From contig CP051228.1 of assembly GCA_017792345.1 (NCBI GenBank), positions 4,370,148 through 4,434,147 on the forward strand: a DNA stretch of 64,000 nt. Direction: 5' to 3'. This DNA comes from Mesoflavibacter sp. Its GTDB lineage: Bacteria; Pseudomonadota; Alphaproteobacteria; UBA8366; Aestuariispiraceae. This document shows positions 42,726-51,761 of this stretch, in pieces. The notes under the pieces were generated by a model. It ran no database searches and was not told the DNA's origin. It was given only the letters and a program-made list of their open reading frames with translations. Within the stretch, counting starts at the first letter, position 1, and each line of letters opens with the position of its first letter. The translations under genes and the position numbers were made by a program.

Positions 42726-43679
42726 ATGAAGTACACGCGAGACCAGGCAAAGGACTATGCCCGTGAAACCATGCGCGGCATCTGGGCGGCGGCTCTGCAG
42801 CCCTTCAAGGAGGATCTGAGCGTCGACGAGGAAGGGTTCCGTCGGAACATTCGCCACTGGGTGGACGATTTGGGCATCAATGGCCTGTTCATTGCCGGGA
42901 AACAGGGCGAATTCTTCTCCATGTCCTTGGCGGAGCGCAAACGCGCCTTCGAAATCGCGGTGGAGGAAGCCGGGGACAAGGCCGGCACCATCATGTCCGT
43001 GTCCGATCAGAATATGGATACCGTGATCGAACTGGCCGAACATGCCCAGGCGGTCGGCGCGGACAGTATCGTCGTCCACGCCCCTGTCCTGCATTTCGTC
43101 CATGACCGCGACGAGATCCTCTATCGCTATTACAAGACGATCAGCGAACGGGTCGATATCGGTATCGCGATGTGGAGCCATCCGGATTCCGGCTATCTGA
43201 TGTCGCCGGAACTCTGCGCCCGGATCGCCGAACTGCCGAATATCGTGGCAATCAAATACAGCGTAGAGCGCCCGATGTACGCCAAGCTGACCGAACTGGC
43301 CGGCGACAAGATTCTGGTCAGTACGGCGTCCGAGGACGAGTGGCTGGACAACATCATCGATCTGGGCTGGCGGCTCTATCTGTGTTCTTCGCCGCCCTAT
43401 CTGATCCAGACCGCCAAGGATCGGCGGATGCAGGAGTACACAGAACTGGCCTTCGCCGGCAAACACGACGAAGCCCGTAAAGTCAGCGCCAGCCTGAACC
43501 CGGTCCGTAAGGCATTGAAGGGCACGCGGCCGGGCGGCAAACCGCAATCGCATCAGAAATATTGGCAGGAACTGCTGGGCCAGGTCGGCGGCCCTGTCCG
43601 CGCACCGATGATCGGGCTTACTCAGGATGAGCGTGACCGGACCAAGGCAGCTTTCGAAACCTGCGGGCTGCAGCTCTAA
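42726..43679 (+). CDS. Dihydrodipicolinate synthase/N-acetylneuraminate lyase family protein
   Basis: Class I aldolase-type TIM barrel, 317 residues. The Schiff-base lysine is in PNIVAIKYS near residue 178. The pyruvate carboxylate loop is GKQGEFFSMS (near 58), with GE in place of GTTGE. The usual YNxP tyrosine region reads AMWSHPDSGY, placing Trp where the relay Tyr normally is. A true dapA role is therefore unlikely; hydratase-aldolase or lyase activity on an aromatic or heterocycle breakdown product is a guess from context. It begins 3 bases after the molybdenum hydroxylase stop, so the two form an operon. Confidence 0.83.
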   Translation: MKYTRDQAKDYARETMRGIWAAALQPFKEDLSVDEEGFRRNIRHWVDDLGINGLFIAGKQGEFFSMSLAERKRAFEIAVEEAGDKAGTIMSVSDQNMDTVIELAEHAQAVGADSIVVHAPVLHFVHDRDEILYRYYKTISERVDIGIAMWSHPDSGYLMSPELCARIAELPNIVAIKYSVERPMYAKLTELAGDKILVSTASEDEWLDNIIDLGWRLYLCSSPPYLIQTAKDRRMQEYTELAFAGKHDEARKVSASLNPVRKALKGTRPGGKPQSHQKYWQELLGQVGGPVRAPMIGLTQDERDRTKAAFETCGLQL

Positions 43680-43683
43680 CAGA

Positions 43684-43716
43684 AACGGGCCGGCGCCCTG
43701 CGGCGACCGGCCCGTT
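43684..43716. terminator. Bidirectional terminator between convergent genes
   Basis: AACGGGCCGG at 43684-43693 pairs perfectly with CCGGCCCGTT at 43707-43716; the loop can form a small inner stem. It lies between the stops of the DHDPS-family gene (+) and the alcohol dehydrogenase gene (-) and should serve both. Confidence 0.75.
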
Positions 43717-43736
43717 CCATTTCAAGTCGCAGTCTA

Positions 43737-44894
43737 TCAGCCGACCGACGCGCGGAACACGTCGGCATATTCGGCGGCGCTAAGCTTCTGCGGGTTCGTT
43801 CCCGCAGACGGGTCGCGTTCGGCCAATTCGCCGATATAATTCGCGCGGTCCGCCGGAACGCCGATTTCGCCCAGCGTATCCGGGATGCCTAGGCGCTCGC
43901 GGAATTGCAGGGTCCAATCCAGCACGCCGGAAAAGTCCTGCTTCGCCAGACCCAGGGTACGGGCCAGGATCGGCATACGGTCGGCGATCGCCGCCTCGTT
44001 CTTCCGCATCATATGCGGCAGAACGATGCCATTGGTCAGGCCGTGATGGGTATCGTAGGTCGCCCCCACCGCATGGCTGATCGCATGCACGCCGCCCAGG
44101 CCCTTCTGGAAGGCGGTGGCCCCCATCGACGCGGCGGCCAGCATATCGGCCCGCGCTTCGATATCCTTGCCGTCGTCATAGGCGCGCGGCAGGGCCGTCT
44201 GGATCAGGCGCATGCCTTCCAGGGCGATCCCGTCCGCCATCGGATGGAAACCCGGGGCACAAAACGCTTCGAAACAGTGCACATAGGCGTCGATCCCGGT
44301 CGCCGCCGTCACCTTCGCCGGCAGGCCGACGGTCAGTTCCGGGTCGGAGATCACCACGCCCGGCAGCATGCGCGGGTGGAAGATGATCTTCTTTTCATGC
44401 GTGTCGGGATGGGTCACGACGCTCGCGCGGCCCACTTCCGACCCGGTACCGGACGTGGTCGGCACGGCGACGATCGGCGCGATGGCGTCGGCATCGGCCC
44501 TGGTCCACCAGTCGCCGATATCCTCGAAATCCCAGATCGGCCGGGTCTGGCCGACCATGAAGGCGATGGCCTTACCGACATCCAGACCGCTGCCGCCGCC
44601 GAAGGCAACGACGCCGTCCGCGCCATGGGCCTTATAGGCCGCGACACCATTGTCGACATTGGACTGGACCGGGTTGCCGCGCACATCGGCATAGAGCGCC
44701 GGCGCGCAGCCGCACTCCGCCAGAACCGCCATGGCATTCTTGACGATGGGCAGATCCTTCAGCCCTTCGTCGGTGACGAGCAGCGGTCGCTTGATGCCAA
44801 GTTCGCCGCAGGCCTTGCCCAGTTCCTTTATGCGTCCGGGCCCGGACCAGACTTTGGTCGGGAAGCCCCAGTTACCGGTAATCGTTTTCGTCAT
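43737..44894 (-). CDS. Iron-containing alcohol dehydrogenase
   Basis: NAD-dependent group III alcohol dehydrogenase of 385 residues. The nucleotide motif GGGSGLDVGK is near 95. The metal ligands fit the family pattern: D and H in the AATGIDAYVHCFEAF block near 194, and two histidines in KGLGGVHAISHAVGATYDTHHG near 256-277. ATG 44894 fits the family start (TGNWGFPTKVWSGPGR). It is the last gene of the TRAP/gamma-glutamyl operon, 41 bases after the aldehyde dehydrogenase stop. It could oxidise an (amino) alcohol to the aldehyde used by its neighbour. Confidence 0.9.
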   Translation of the reverse strand: MTKTITGNWGFPTKVWSGPGRIKELGKACGELGIKRPLLVTDEGLKDLPIVKNAMAVLAECGCAPALYADVRGNPVQSNVDNGVAAYKAHGADGVVAFGGGSGLDVGKAIAFMVGQTRPIWDFEDIGDWWTRADADAIAPIVAVPTTSGTGSEVGRASVVTHPDTHEKKIIFHPRMLPGVVISDPELTVGLPAKVTAATGIDAYVHCFEAFCAPGFHPMADGIALEGMRLIQTALPRAYDDGKDIEARADMLAAASMGATAFQKGLGGVHAISHAVGATYDTHHGLTNGIVLPHMMRKNEAAIADRMPILARTLGLAKQDFSGVLDWTLQFRERLGIPDTLGEIGVPADRANYIGELAERDPSAGTNPQKLSAAEYADVFRASVG

Positions 44895-44935
44895 TTCTGC
44901 GATCCACTTACGTAGGTCACGCGCCCAGGCTTCGG

Positions 44936-46321
44936 TCAGCTGGTACGCCGTTTCAGGTGATAGGATTTCGGGCGGGTCAGGTTGTGGAAGCCGATCACCG
45001 ACAGACCGCCGCCGCGCCCGGTATTCTTGCAACCGGTCCAGCACAGGCCGGGATCGAGATAATCGGCGCGGTTCATAAAGACAGTCCCCGTCTCAATCCG
45101 GTCGCCGACGCGCTGGGCCCGTTCGACATCCTTCGTCCAAAGGCTGGCGGTCAGGCCGAATTCGCTGTCATTCATCAGGGCGATGGCTTCCTCGTCTGAG
45201 GAAACCTTCATGATCCCGACCACTGGGCCAAAGCTCTCGTCACGCATGACCCGCATGTCATGGGTCACGTCTGTCAGGATCTGCGGCGACAGATAGGCGC
45301 CGCCGTCATCCGCATCGAATTTGGCGATATGTGCCTTGGCGCCGGCGGCGACGGCCTCATCGATCTGGGCACGGACTTCCTCGGCGAAGCGAACATGCGC
45401 CATCGGACCCAGCGTCGTTTCCTTATCCAGCGGGTTACCGAGGACATAGCCGTTGACGATCTCCACCGCCTTCTCAACGAAGGAATCGTACAGCGCTTCA
45501 TGGACATAGATGCGTTCAATGCCGCAACAGCACTGGCCGGAATTGAACATGGCGCCGTCGATCAAAGTGGCGACCGCCGCATCCAGATCGGCGTCTTCCA
45601 TGACATAGCCCGGGTCCTTGCCGCCCAGTTCCGTGGCAACGCCGATGAAAGTACCGGCCGCCGCGCGCTCAATCGTACGGCCGCCGCCGACGGATCCGGT
45701 GAAGTTCACAAAATCAACGGAGCGGGAGGACAGCAGTTCCGATGTCGTATCGTGATCCAGGAAAATGTTGTCGAAGACGTCCTTCGGCACGCCTGCGCTG
45801 TGGAATGCGGCCGCCATATGCTCGCCGACCAACAAGGTCTGGGTCGCATGCTTCAGCAGCACGGTGTTCCCGGCGATCAGCGCCGGGGCGACCGTATTGA
45901 TCGCCGTCATATAGGGGTAGTTCCAGGGTGCGATGACCAGGACCAACCCGTGCGGCACGCGCTTGATATAGCGCGTGAAGGTCTCGTCCTCACCGACCTG
46001 AATATCGGCCAGCGATTCCTGCGCGATCTTCGCCATATGGGACGCGCGCTCATTCACGCCGCCAAATTCGCCGCCATAGCGGATCGGACGGCCCATCATC
46101 TTCGCCAGATCCGGCACGATGGCGTCATTCATCTTGCCGAGCGCCGCGACGCCGGCCAGGACCAGATCGATGCGTTCCTGCATCGGACGGGCAGCCCAGG
46201 CCTTCTGGGCGGCACGCATCTGCGCCGTGCGGGCCTTGGCCTCCTCGGCGGTGAGGGCCGGGCGTTCAGCGAAAACCGATCCGTCGATCGGGGAGATACA
46301 ACGAAGCATCTTACTCATCAT
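44936..46321 (-). CDS. Aldehyde dehydrogenase family protein
   Basis: NAD(P)-dependent aldehyde dehydrogenase of 461 residues, oxidising an aldehyde to its acid in the cytosol. The general base Glu is in ATELGGKDPGYV near 246. The catalytic cysteine lies in FNSGQCCCGIERIYVH near 280, with the oxyanion Asn in the PWNYP segment. The substrate is not readable. Between a PuuA-like ligase and an alcohol dehydrogenase, a gamma-glutamyl-aminoaldehyde is a plausible substrate, as for PuuC. Start ATG 46321 (or 46318) has a weak AAAGA site. Confidence 0.92.
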   Translation of the reverse strand: MMSKMLRCISPIDGSVFAERPALTAEEAKARTAQMRAAQKAWAARPMQERIDLVLAGVAALGKMNDAIVPDLAKMMGRPIRYGGEFGGVNERASHMAKIAQESLADIQVGEDETFTRYIKRVPHGLVLVIAPWNYPYMTAINTVAPALIAGNTVLLKHATQTLLVGEHMAAAFHSAGVPKDVFDNIFLDHDTTSELLSSRSVDFVNFTGSVGGGRTIERAAAGTFIGVATELGGKDPGYVMEDADLDAAVATLIDGAMFNSGQCCCGIERIYVHEALYDSFVEKAVEIVNGYVLGNPLDKETTLGPMAHVRFAEEVRAQIDEAVAAGAKAHIAKFDADDGGAYLSPQILTDVTHDMRVMRDESFGPVVGIMKVSSDEEAIALMNDSEFGLTASLWTKDVERAQRVGDRIETGTVFMNRADYLDPGLCWTGCKNTGRGGGLSVIGFHNLTRPKSYHLKRRTS

Positions 46322-46355
46322 CTGCGTCTTTCAGGTATGGGGCTTCGGTTCGGTC

Positions 46356-47717
46356 CTAGGCCCGTTCAAATCCGCGGGCGATCTCGTAATCCGTCACCAC
46401 GCTTTCGAATTCCTCGATTTCCCACTCCGCCGCGCGGCCGTAATGATCGATCACGTCATCACCGAACGCATCGCGCAGCATTTTCGAGCCGAGCAACGCA
46501 TCCCGCGCCTTGATCAGGCTGGTGGGGATTTTCCCACCCTGACCGGCATAGGCGTCCCCGCTGAGCGGCGGGTCGAGCGGCAGCTTGTCTTCCATTCCCT
46601 TGATGCCGGCGGCAATCTGCGCGGCCATTGCGAGGTACGGGTTCATGTCCGACCCGCCGATGCGACATTCGACACGAACGCCTTTCGTCCCCTCGCCGCA
46701 CAGCCGGAAACCGGCCGTGCGGTTGTCGACGGACCAGATCACGCGCGTCGGCGCGAAGGAGCCCTTCTGGAAGCGCTTGTAGCTGTTGATATAGGGCGCC
46801 AGGAAATAGGTCATGTCCGGCGCATAGGCGATCAGCCCGGCCAGATAGTGCTTCATCAGCTGCGACATGCCGTGCTTGTCGTCGGCGTCATAGAAGACCG
46901 GCTTGCCGTCCTGCCAAAGCGACTGGTGGATATGCGAGGACGAGCCGACACGCTGATGGTGCCACTTCGACAGAAAGCTCGCCGAATGGCCGTTCTGCCA
47001 GGCGATTTCCTTGGTCGCGTGTTTCGCAATCGTGTGGAAATCGGCGGCGTCGAGCGCCGGGCCGTATTTGATGTTCAGCTCTTCCTGACCGGCTTCCGCC
47101 TCGCCCTTCGTGTTTTCGATGGGCAGACCGGCCGCATAGAGGTGATTGCGCAGCGGGCGCATCACATGCTCTTCCTTGCTGGTCTGGAAGATGTGGTAAT
47201 CCTCGTTGTAGTCGCTGATCGGCTCCAACGTCCGATAGCCGTCCTGACGCAGTTCGGCATACGTCTTCTTGAACAGGAAGAATTCCAGTTCGGTCGCCAT
47301 CATCGGCGTGAAGCCCATGGCCTCCAGCCGCGCGATCTGCTTCTTCAGGATCTGGCGCGGCGCGTGCGGTACCGGCTCATGTGTGTGGTGATCCAGGATA
47401 TCGCACAGGACCATGACCGTCCCCTCCAACCACGGCACGGGGCGCAGCGTGGTCAGATCGGGCTTCATGATATAATCGCCATAACCCCGTTCCCAGCTTG
47501 TCGCCGCATAGCCGTCCGGGGTGGCCATTTCGAGATCGGTCGCCAGGAGATAATTGCAGCAATGCGTTTCTTCCCAGGCGCTGTTCACGAAATGCGCCGC
47601 GTGGAAACGTTTGCCCATGAGGCGGCCCTGCATGTCGATGATGCAAGTCAGGACCGTGTCCACCTTGCCTTCCGCGACCTGCGCCTTCAGCGCCTCGAAA
47701 CTCAAAACCTCCGGCAT
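46356..47717 (-). CDS. Glutamine synthetase family protein, PuuA-like gamma-glutamyl ligase
   Basis: A 453-residue type III-like glutamine-synthetase-fold ligase that probably joins glutamate gamma-carboxyl to an amine using ATP. The metal site segment ATELEFFLF, KGEAEAGQEELNIKYG, SSSHIHQSLW and NSYKRFQKGSFAP are intact. The RVIWSVDNRTAGFR block is typical of the PuuA group. The adenylylation Tyr region of GlnA is absent. I chose ATG 47717, which has GGAG 9 bases upstream, over a TTG at 47741. By neighbours it may activate the amine imported by the TRAP system. Confidence 0.88.
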   Translation of the reverse strand: MPEVLSFEALKAQVAEGKVDTVLTCIIDMQGRLMGKRFHAAHFVNSAWEETHCCNYLLATDLEMATPDGYAATSWERGYGDYIMKPDLTTLRPVPWLEGTVMVLCDILDHHTHEPVPHAPRQILKKQIARLEAMGFTPMMATELEFFLFKKTYAELRQDGYRTLEPISDYNEDYHIFQTSKEEHVMRPLRNHLYAAGLPIENTKGEAEAGQEELNIKYGPALDAADFHTIAKHATKEIAWQNGHSASFLSKWHHQRVGSSSHIHQSLWQDGKPVFYDADDKHGMSQLMKHYLAGLIAYAPDMTYFLAPYINSYKRFQKGSFAPTRVIWSVDNRTAGFRLCGEGTKGVRVECRIGGSDMNPYLAMAAQIAAGIKGMEDKLPLDPPLSGDAYAGQGGKIPTSLIKARDALLGSKMLRDAFGDDVIDHYGRAAEWEIEEFESVVTDYEIARGFERA

Positions 47718-47760
47718 TTGGTAAACTCCGATCCGGGTCAATTCAGGTCAATGAGAGGGG

Positions 47761-47790
47761 GGCTTCGACGCGCCGAAACGCGCCGAAGCC
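47761..47790 (-). terminator. Intercistronic hairpin after the second dctP
   Basis: GGCTTCG at 47761-47767 pairs with CGAAGCC at 47784-47790, with an inner GCGC-type stem. It lies 8 bases after the TRAP binding-protein stop on the minus strand and lacks a T-run, so it probably limits read-through or stabilises the upstream message. Confidence 0.5.
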
Positions 47791-47797
47791 TTCACCC

Positions 47798-48832
47798 TTA
47801 GCTGTAACGGTACGGCCGGCCTGCCTTCTGCATGTCGGCATTGTACTTCTTGAAGATTTCCACGACTTTCGCCTTGGTCTCCGATTCGGCCGCAATCTCG
47901 TCCCAGAACTTCTGGGCCGCCTGCTCCACCTGATCCCATTCGGCATCGGGGATGGAGGTCAGTTCCATCTTGGTGCCATGGACGCGCAGGCTGGCCTCGC
48001 CGCCCCAATACCACCACTGACGGTAATAATGCGACTGGTCGCAGCACACGCGGAACAGGGTCTGCATGTCTTCCGGCAGTTCGTTCCACCGGTCCATGTT
48101 GGCGAAGAACGAGCCCGCCCAGGCGCCGGAGATGTTGTTGGTCAGGAAGTAGTTCGTCACGTCCGCCCAGCCGACAGTGTAGTCTTCGGTGATGCCCGAC
48201 CAGGCGATCCCATCCAACTCACCGGTCTGAACGGCGACTTCGATATCTTCCCACGGCAGGGTCACCGGCACAACACCGAACTGCGCCAGGAAGCGGCCGG
48301 CCGTCGGGAAGGTGAAGACGCGCTTGCCTTCCAGATCCTTCAACGAGCGGATCGGGTCCTTCGTCGCGAAATGGCACGGATCCCAGGACCCGGCGGAAAT
48401 GTGCTTCACGCCGACCTTGGAATATTCCTCGTCCCAGATCTCGTTCAGACCGTACTGGTTGAACAGAACCGGCACGTCCAGCGAATACCGCGACGCAAAC
48501 GGGAAATAGCCGCCGAACACGGTGACTTCCGTCGGCGAGGCCATGCTGTCGTCGTCCGACTGAACGGCATCGATCGTGCCGCGCTGCATGGCGCGGAACA
48601 GCTCGCCCGTCGGGACCAGTTGATCGGCGAAGAACAGCTCGATCTGCATCTTGTCGCCGGCGATCTTGTTGAACATGTCGATAGCGGGCTTCACCACATG
48701 CTCGGCCAATGCCGGACCGGCATAGGTCTGCATACGCCATTTGATCGTCGACTGCGCGATCGCCGGGGTGGCCAACGCCGCCGCCGGAGCCGCTACTGCC
48801 GCACCTTTCAGGAAATTACGTCTCGTTGTCAT
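47798..48832 (-). CDS. TRAP transporter substrate-binding protein, Tat-exported
   Basis: Periplasmic receptor of 344 residues from the TakP/mannitol-chloroaromatic-like DctP group. The N-terminus is a twin-arginine signal (TTRRNFLKGAAV, cleavage near AIAQ, residue 27). The mature part starts IKWRMQTYAGPALAEH. The conserved ligand-clamp Arg region is here GKRVFTFPTAGRF, so the Arg is shifted relative to the other DctP in this window. Many aromatic residues (YYRQWWYWGG) line the C-terminal lobe, which could suit a cationic or hydrophobic ligand; this is a guess. It is followed by the gamma-glutamyl ligase gene. Confidence 0.9.
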   Translation of the reverse strand: MTTRRNFLKGAAVAAPAAALATPAIAQSTIKWRMQTYAGPALAEHVVKPAIDMFNKIAGDKMQIELFFADQLVPTGELFRAMQRGTIDAVQSDDDSMASPTEVTVFGGYFPFASRYSLDVPVLFNQYGLNEIWDEEYSKVGVKHISAGSWDPCHFATKDPIRSLKDLEGKRVFTFPTAGRFLAQFGVVPVTLPWEDIEVAVQTGELDGIAWSGITEDYTVGWADVTNYFLTNNISGAWAGSFFANMDRWNELPEDMQTLFRVCCDQSHYYRQWWYWGGEASLRVHGTKMELTSIPDAEWDQVEQAAQKFWDEIAAESETKAKVVEIFKKYNADMQKAGRPYRYS

Positions 48833-48911
48833 ATCCTAGCCTCCTTGCTCACTCAGTTGTTGAAACTCTGACGGCCTCTTCACCGAGGCACTGTTATTCG
48901 ATTATCCACCC

Positions 48912-50234
48912 CTAATTCGCGTAGACGGTTTCCGGCAGCCACAAGGCGATTTGCGGGAAGACCATCACAATGGCCAGGGCCGCGACCATGACCAGCACGA
49001 AGGGACCGATGGAACGATAAATGTCGCGCAAACCGATCTCCGGCGGTGCCATGGCACGCATCAGGAACAGGTTATAGCCGAAGGGCGGCGTCATATAGGC
49101 GATCTGTGTCGTGATCGTATAGAGCACACCATACCAGATCAGATCGAAGCCCAGCGCGCCCACCAGCGGGACATAAAGCGGCGCCACGATGACCAGCATC
49201 GCCGTGTCGTCCAGGAACGTCCCCATAAGGATGAAACTGAGCTGCATCAGGATCAGGATCATCCAGGGGTTCAGGCCCAATTGCTCCGTGAACAGGCTTT
49301 CAATCGCCTTCACCGCGCCCAGACCGTCGAAAATCGCCCCAAAACCGAGCGCGGCCAGGATGATCCACATGAACATGCAGGAGATGCCCAGCGTGTTGCG
49401 GACGCTCTTCTCGAAAACTTCCTTCGTCATCCGGCGTTTCAGGATCGCCGCGACCATGGCCGTGATCGCCCCGATGGCGGAGCTCTCGACCAGCGAGGTC
49501 CAGCCATTCACGAAAGGCACCATCATCGCCGCGAAGATCGCGATGGGCAGCAGTCCGGCGCGCAGCAGCCGAAGCTTCTCCGCCATCGGAATGTCGCGTT
49601 CTTCCTTGTCCAGCGGCGGGCCCAATTCGGGCTGCATCCGGCATCGCACATAGATGTAAATGATGAACATCGACGCCATCATCAGGCCGGGAATGACGCC
49701 CGCGAGCCAAAGCTGTCCGACGGGCTGACGCGCGATCATGGCATAGAGAACGAGCACGACGGAGGGCGGGACGAGGATTCCCAGGGACGACCCGGCCTGT
49801 ATGACCCCCGTCACCATGATCTTGTCGTAGCCGCGCCGCAGCAGTTCGGGCAGTGCGATGGTCGCCCCGATGGCCATGCCGGCGACCGACAGGCCGTTCA
49901 TGGCGGAAATCAGGACCATCAATCCGATCGTGCCGATGGCCAGTCCGCCGCGTACCGGCCCCATCCAGACATGAAACATCTTGTAGAGGTCGTCGGCGAT
50001 CCGGCTTTCCGACAGCACGTAGCCCATGAAGATGAACATCGGCAGCGTCAGCAGCGGATACCACTTCATCAGCTTCATCGCCGCCGCGAACGGGATATCG
50101 ACACCGCCGACGCCCCACAGCAGCAGGCCGGACAGCGACGCCACGAACCCGATCGCCCCGAAAACGCGCTGCCCCGTCATGAGCATCAGCATCATCGACG
50201 AGAACATCAGGATCGCGATCCACTCATAGGACAT
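48912..50234 (-). CDS. TRAP transporter large permease (DctM-type)
   Basis: Membrane transport subunit of 440 residues with about twelve spans. Signature blocks: YPLLTLPMFIFMGYVLSES near 58, SAMNGLSVAGMAIGATIALPELLRRGYD near 110 (helical hairpin) and SSLGILVPPSVVLVLYAM near 148. A longer cytoplasmic loop near residue 200 (ELGPPLDKEERDIPMAEK) is typical of the TakM-like group and agrees with the TakP-like receptor. Its start overlaps the dctQ stop (TGATG). Confidence 0.93.
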   Translation of the reverse strand: MSYEWIAILMFSSMMLMLMTGQRVFGAIGFVASLSGLLLWGVGGVDIPFAAAMKLMKWYPLLTLPMFIFMGYVLSESRIADDLYKMFHVWMGPVRGGLAIGTIGLMVLISAMNGLSVAGMAIGATIALPELLRRGYDKIMVTGVIQAGSSLGILVPPSVVLVLYAMIARQPVGQLWLAGVIPGLMMASMFIIYIYVRCRMQPELGPPLDKEERDIPMAEKLRLLRAGLLPIAIFAAMMVPFVNGWTSLVESSAIGAITAMVAAILKRRMTKEVFEKSVRNTLGISCMFMWIILAALGFGAIFDGLGAVKAIESLFTEQLGLNPWMILILMQLSFILMGTFLDDTAMLVIVAPLYVPLVGALGFDLIWYGVLYTITTQIAYMTPPFGYNLFLMRAMAPPEIGLRDIYRSIGPFVLVMVAALAIVMVFPQIALWLPETVYAN

Positions 50235-50836
50235 CAGGTGTCTTCCTTACCGCTGATGAGGTGATCGATATCGCGGATCAGCTCCGCCAGGACCTGCAAC
50301 AGCATCAGAAAGACACCGGCAATGAGAACCAGCTTGACCGGCCACAGGAAGGGCCGCCAGGCGGTGGAACTGCGCTCGAGATAGCCCAGCATTTCCCCCG
50401 CCGCGTCCGGCCCTCCGGTCAGGAAGGCGGTCAGAAGATCCCAATAGAACGCATATGGCTCGGTCCCGAAATATCCGAGCGAATAGGCCATGGAAACCAT
50501 CGCGCCCTGGAACAGGATGCCGAGATAGAACAACAGGCACAGGACGGATACCGAATCGACCATGGCCTTGGTGCGTACCGACCAACTGCCATAGAACAGA
50601 TCCATGCGGACGTTGGAGCCGAGCTGGATCGAATAGGGTCCGCCCAGGATGAAATAGGCGACCATCAGGAACTGCGCGACTTCCAAGGTCCAGAGCGACG
50701 GGTTGAAGAAACTCTTGGAAATCGACGAATACAGCAGCACGGCCATCATGGCGAAAATGCCATACATGGCGACGCGGCCGACCCCTTTGTTCATCAGGTC
50801 GATCAGGTGGACGAATTGCATCAGTGCGCGCGGCAT
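50234..50836 (-). CDS. TRAP transporter small permease (DctQ-type)
   Basis: Small membrane subunit of 200 residues with four predicted spans near 20-42, 52-72, 92-115 and 165-188. The WTLEVAQFLMVAYFILGGPY segment in span 2 and GSNVRMDLFYG after it are common in the TakQ-like group. Start ATG 50836 follows AGGGG. It is 9 bases after the amidohydrolase stop and coupled to DctM. Confidence 0.9.
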   Translation of the reverse strand: MPRALMQFVHLIDLMNKGVGRVAMYGIFAMMAVLLYSSISKSFFNPSLWTLEVAQFLMVAYFILGGPYSIQLGSNVRMDLFYGSWSVRTKAMVDSVSVLCLLFYLGILFQGAMVSMAYSLGYFGTEPYAFYWDLLTAFLTGGPDAAGEMLGYLERSSTAWRPFLWPVKLVLIAGVFLMLLQVLAELIRDIDHLISGKEDT

Positions 50837-50845
50837 GGATCGCCC

Positions 50846-51655
50846 CTACCCCGCCTTGTCCAAGGCCGGTTGACGGGAAAGGATCGCCGACGCTCCGCGC
50901 GCCAGGCGCGCCAACAACGCCGCGATCCGGTCGCGTCCTTCGGAATCGGCCAACAGCTCATTGCGAATCTCGATCATCACATTCGGCAGCCCGCGCGGCA
51001 CCGCGTGCAGGGCCAAGGTATGCGTCACGCCATCGGCGGGTCCATAAGGTTCGTTCCGACATATGCGCAAGGTTGCCGCCTCGTCGTCTTCCGCCGCGAC
51101 CTGCAACATGGCATCGGCAAGCCGCGAATCGCTATCGTGCAGAATCCCGATATCGACCTCGCGCCGCCGCCCCAGATAGACCGGCGTGAAGGAATGGATC
51201 GTCAGGACCAATGGCAGGCGTCCCATCGCCAAGGCGCGATCCAGCGTATCGGCGACACCGTCCCGGAACGGGCCGTAGACCGCCAATGTTCTTGCCAGCC
51301 GCGCCGGATGATCCAGTCCGGCATTGCCCGGAATGTCGGTCGCTTCGCTGCGGGCAGGCATCGCGGAATCCGCATGCGGCGGACGATTGCAGTCATAAAT
51401 CAATCGGGACATGCCGGCAGCCACCAACGGGGCATCCAAGTCCCGCGACAGGGTTGCCGCGACCGCACGGGCACCGGGGTCCCAGGCGATATGGCTGGAC
51501 AGCGCCTCGTCGGACAAACCAAGCCGGTTCAGCGCAGCCGGGATACGATTGGAGGCATGTTCGCAAATCAGCACGAAGCCGCCCTGACCGTCGGGATTCA
51601 ACACCTCCACGGCTTCGGACGGATTGATTTCCGACAATGAAATTGGACCGGACAT
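50846..51655 (-). CDS. N-formylglutamate amidohydrolase-like protein
   Basis: A 269-residue zinc-amidohydrolase of the FGase family (HutG2-like), which normally splits N-formylglutamate. FVLICEHASNRIPAAL near 28-43 (metal-site Glu/His), the YDCNRPP segment near 84-92 and LTIHSFTPVYLG near 143 are family marks. The late VMIEIRNELL carries the second Glu. Here it heads an operon with a gamma-glutamyl ligase, so hydrolysis of a gamma-glutamyl or N-acyl-glutamyl intermediate is an attractive alternative role. ATG 51655 is the family start; the longer frame covers the regulatory gap and is rejected. Confidence 0.85.
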   Translation of the reverse strand: MSGPISLSEINPSEAVEVLNPDGQGGFVLICEHASNRIPAALNRLGLSDEALSSHIAWDPGARAVAATLSRDLDAPLVAAGMSRLIYDCNRPPHADSAMPARSEATDIPGNAGLDHPARLARTLAVYGPFRDGVADTLDRALAMGRLPLVLTIHSFTPVYLGRRREVDIGILHDSDSRLADAMLQVAAEDDEAATLRICRNEPYGPADGVTHTLALHAVPRGLPNVMIEIRNELLADSEGRDRIAALLARLARGASAILSRQPALDKAG

Positions 51656-51707
51656 GCCAGCCTGCTCCCCCAGAGCTCCCGATCTACGGTCCATTCTGAC
51701 CGTTTCT

Positions 51708-51761
51708 TGAAACCATTTTTTCAGAGTTTGAGCCGCAGTCAATTCCTTTTCTGAAAATTTC
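51708..51761. promoter_or_regulatory. Candidate RpiR operators in the divergent gap
   Basis: TGAAA-N6-TTTCA at 51708-51723 is a perfect inverted repeat, and GAAAATTTC at 51753-51761 is a second near-palindrome of the same GAAA/TTTC type, 45 bases downstream. They sit between the amidohydrolase and RpiR starts in unusually AT-rich sequence. Binding by the adjacent regulator is inferred. Confidence 0.45.
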
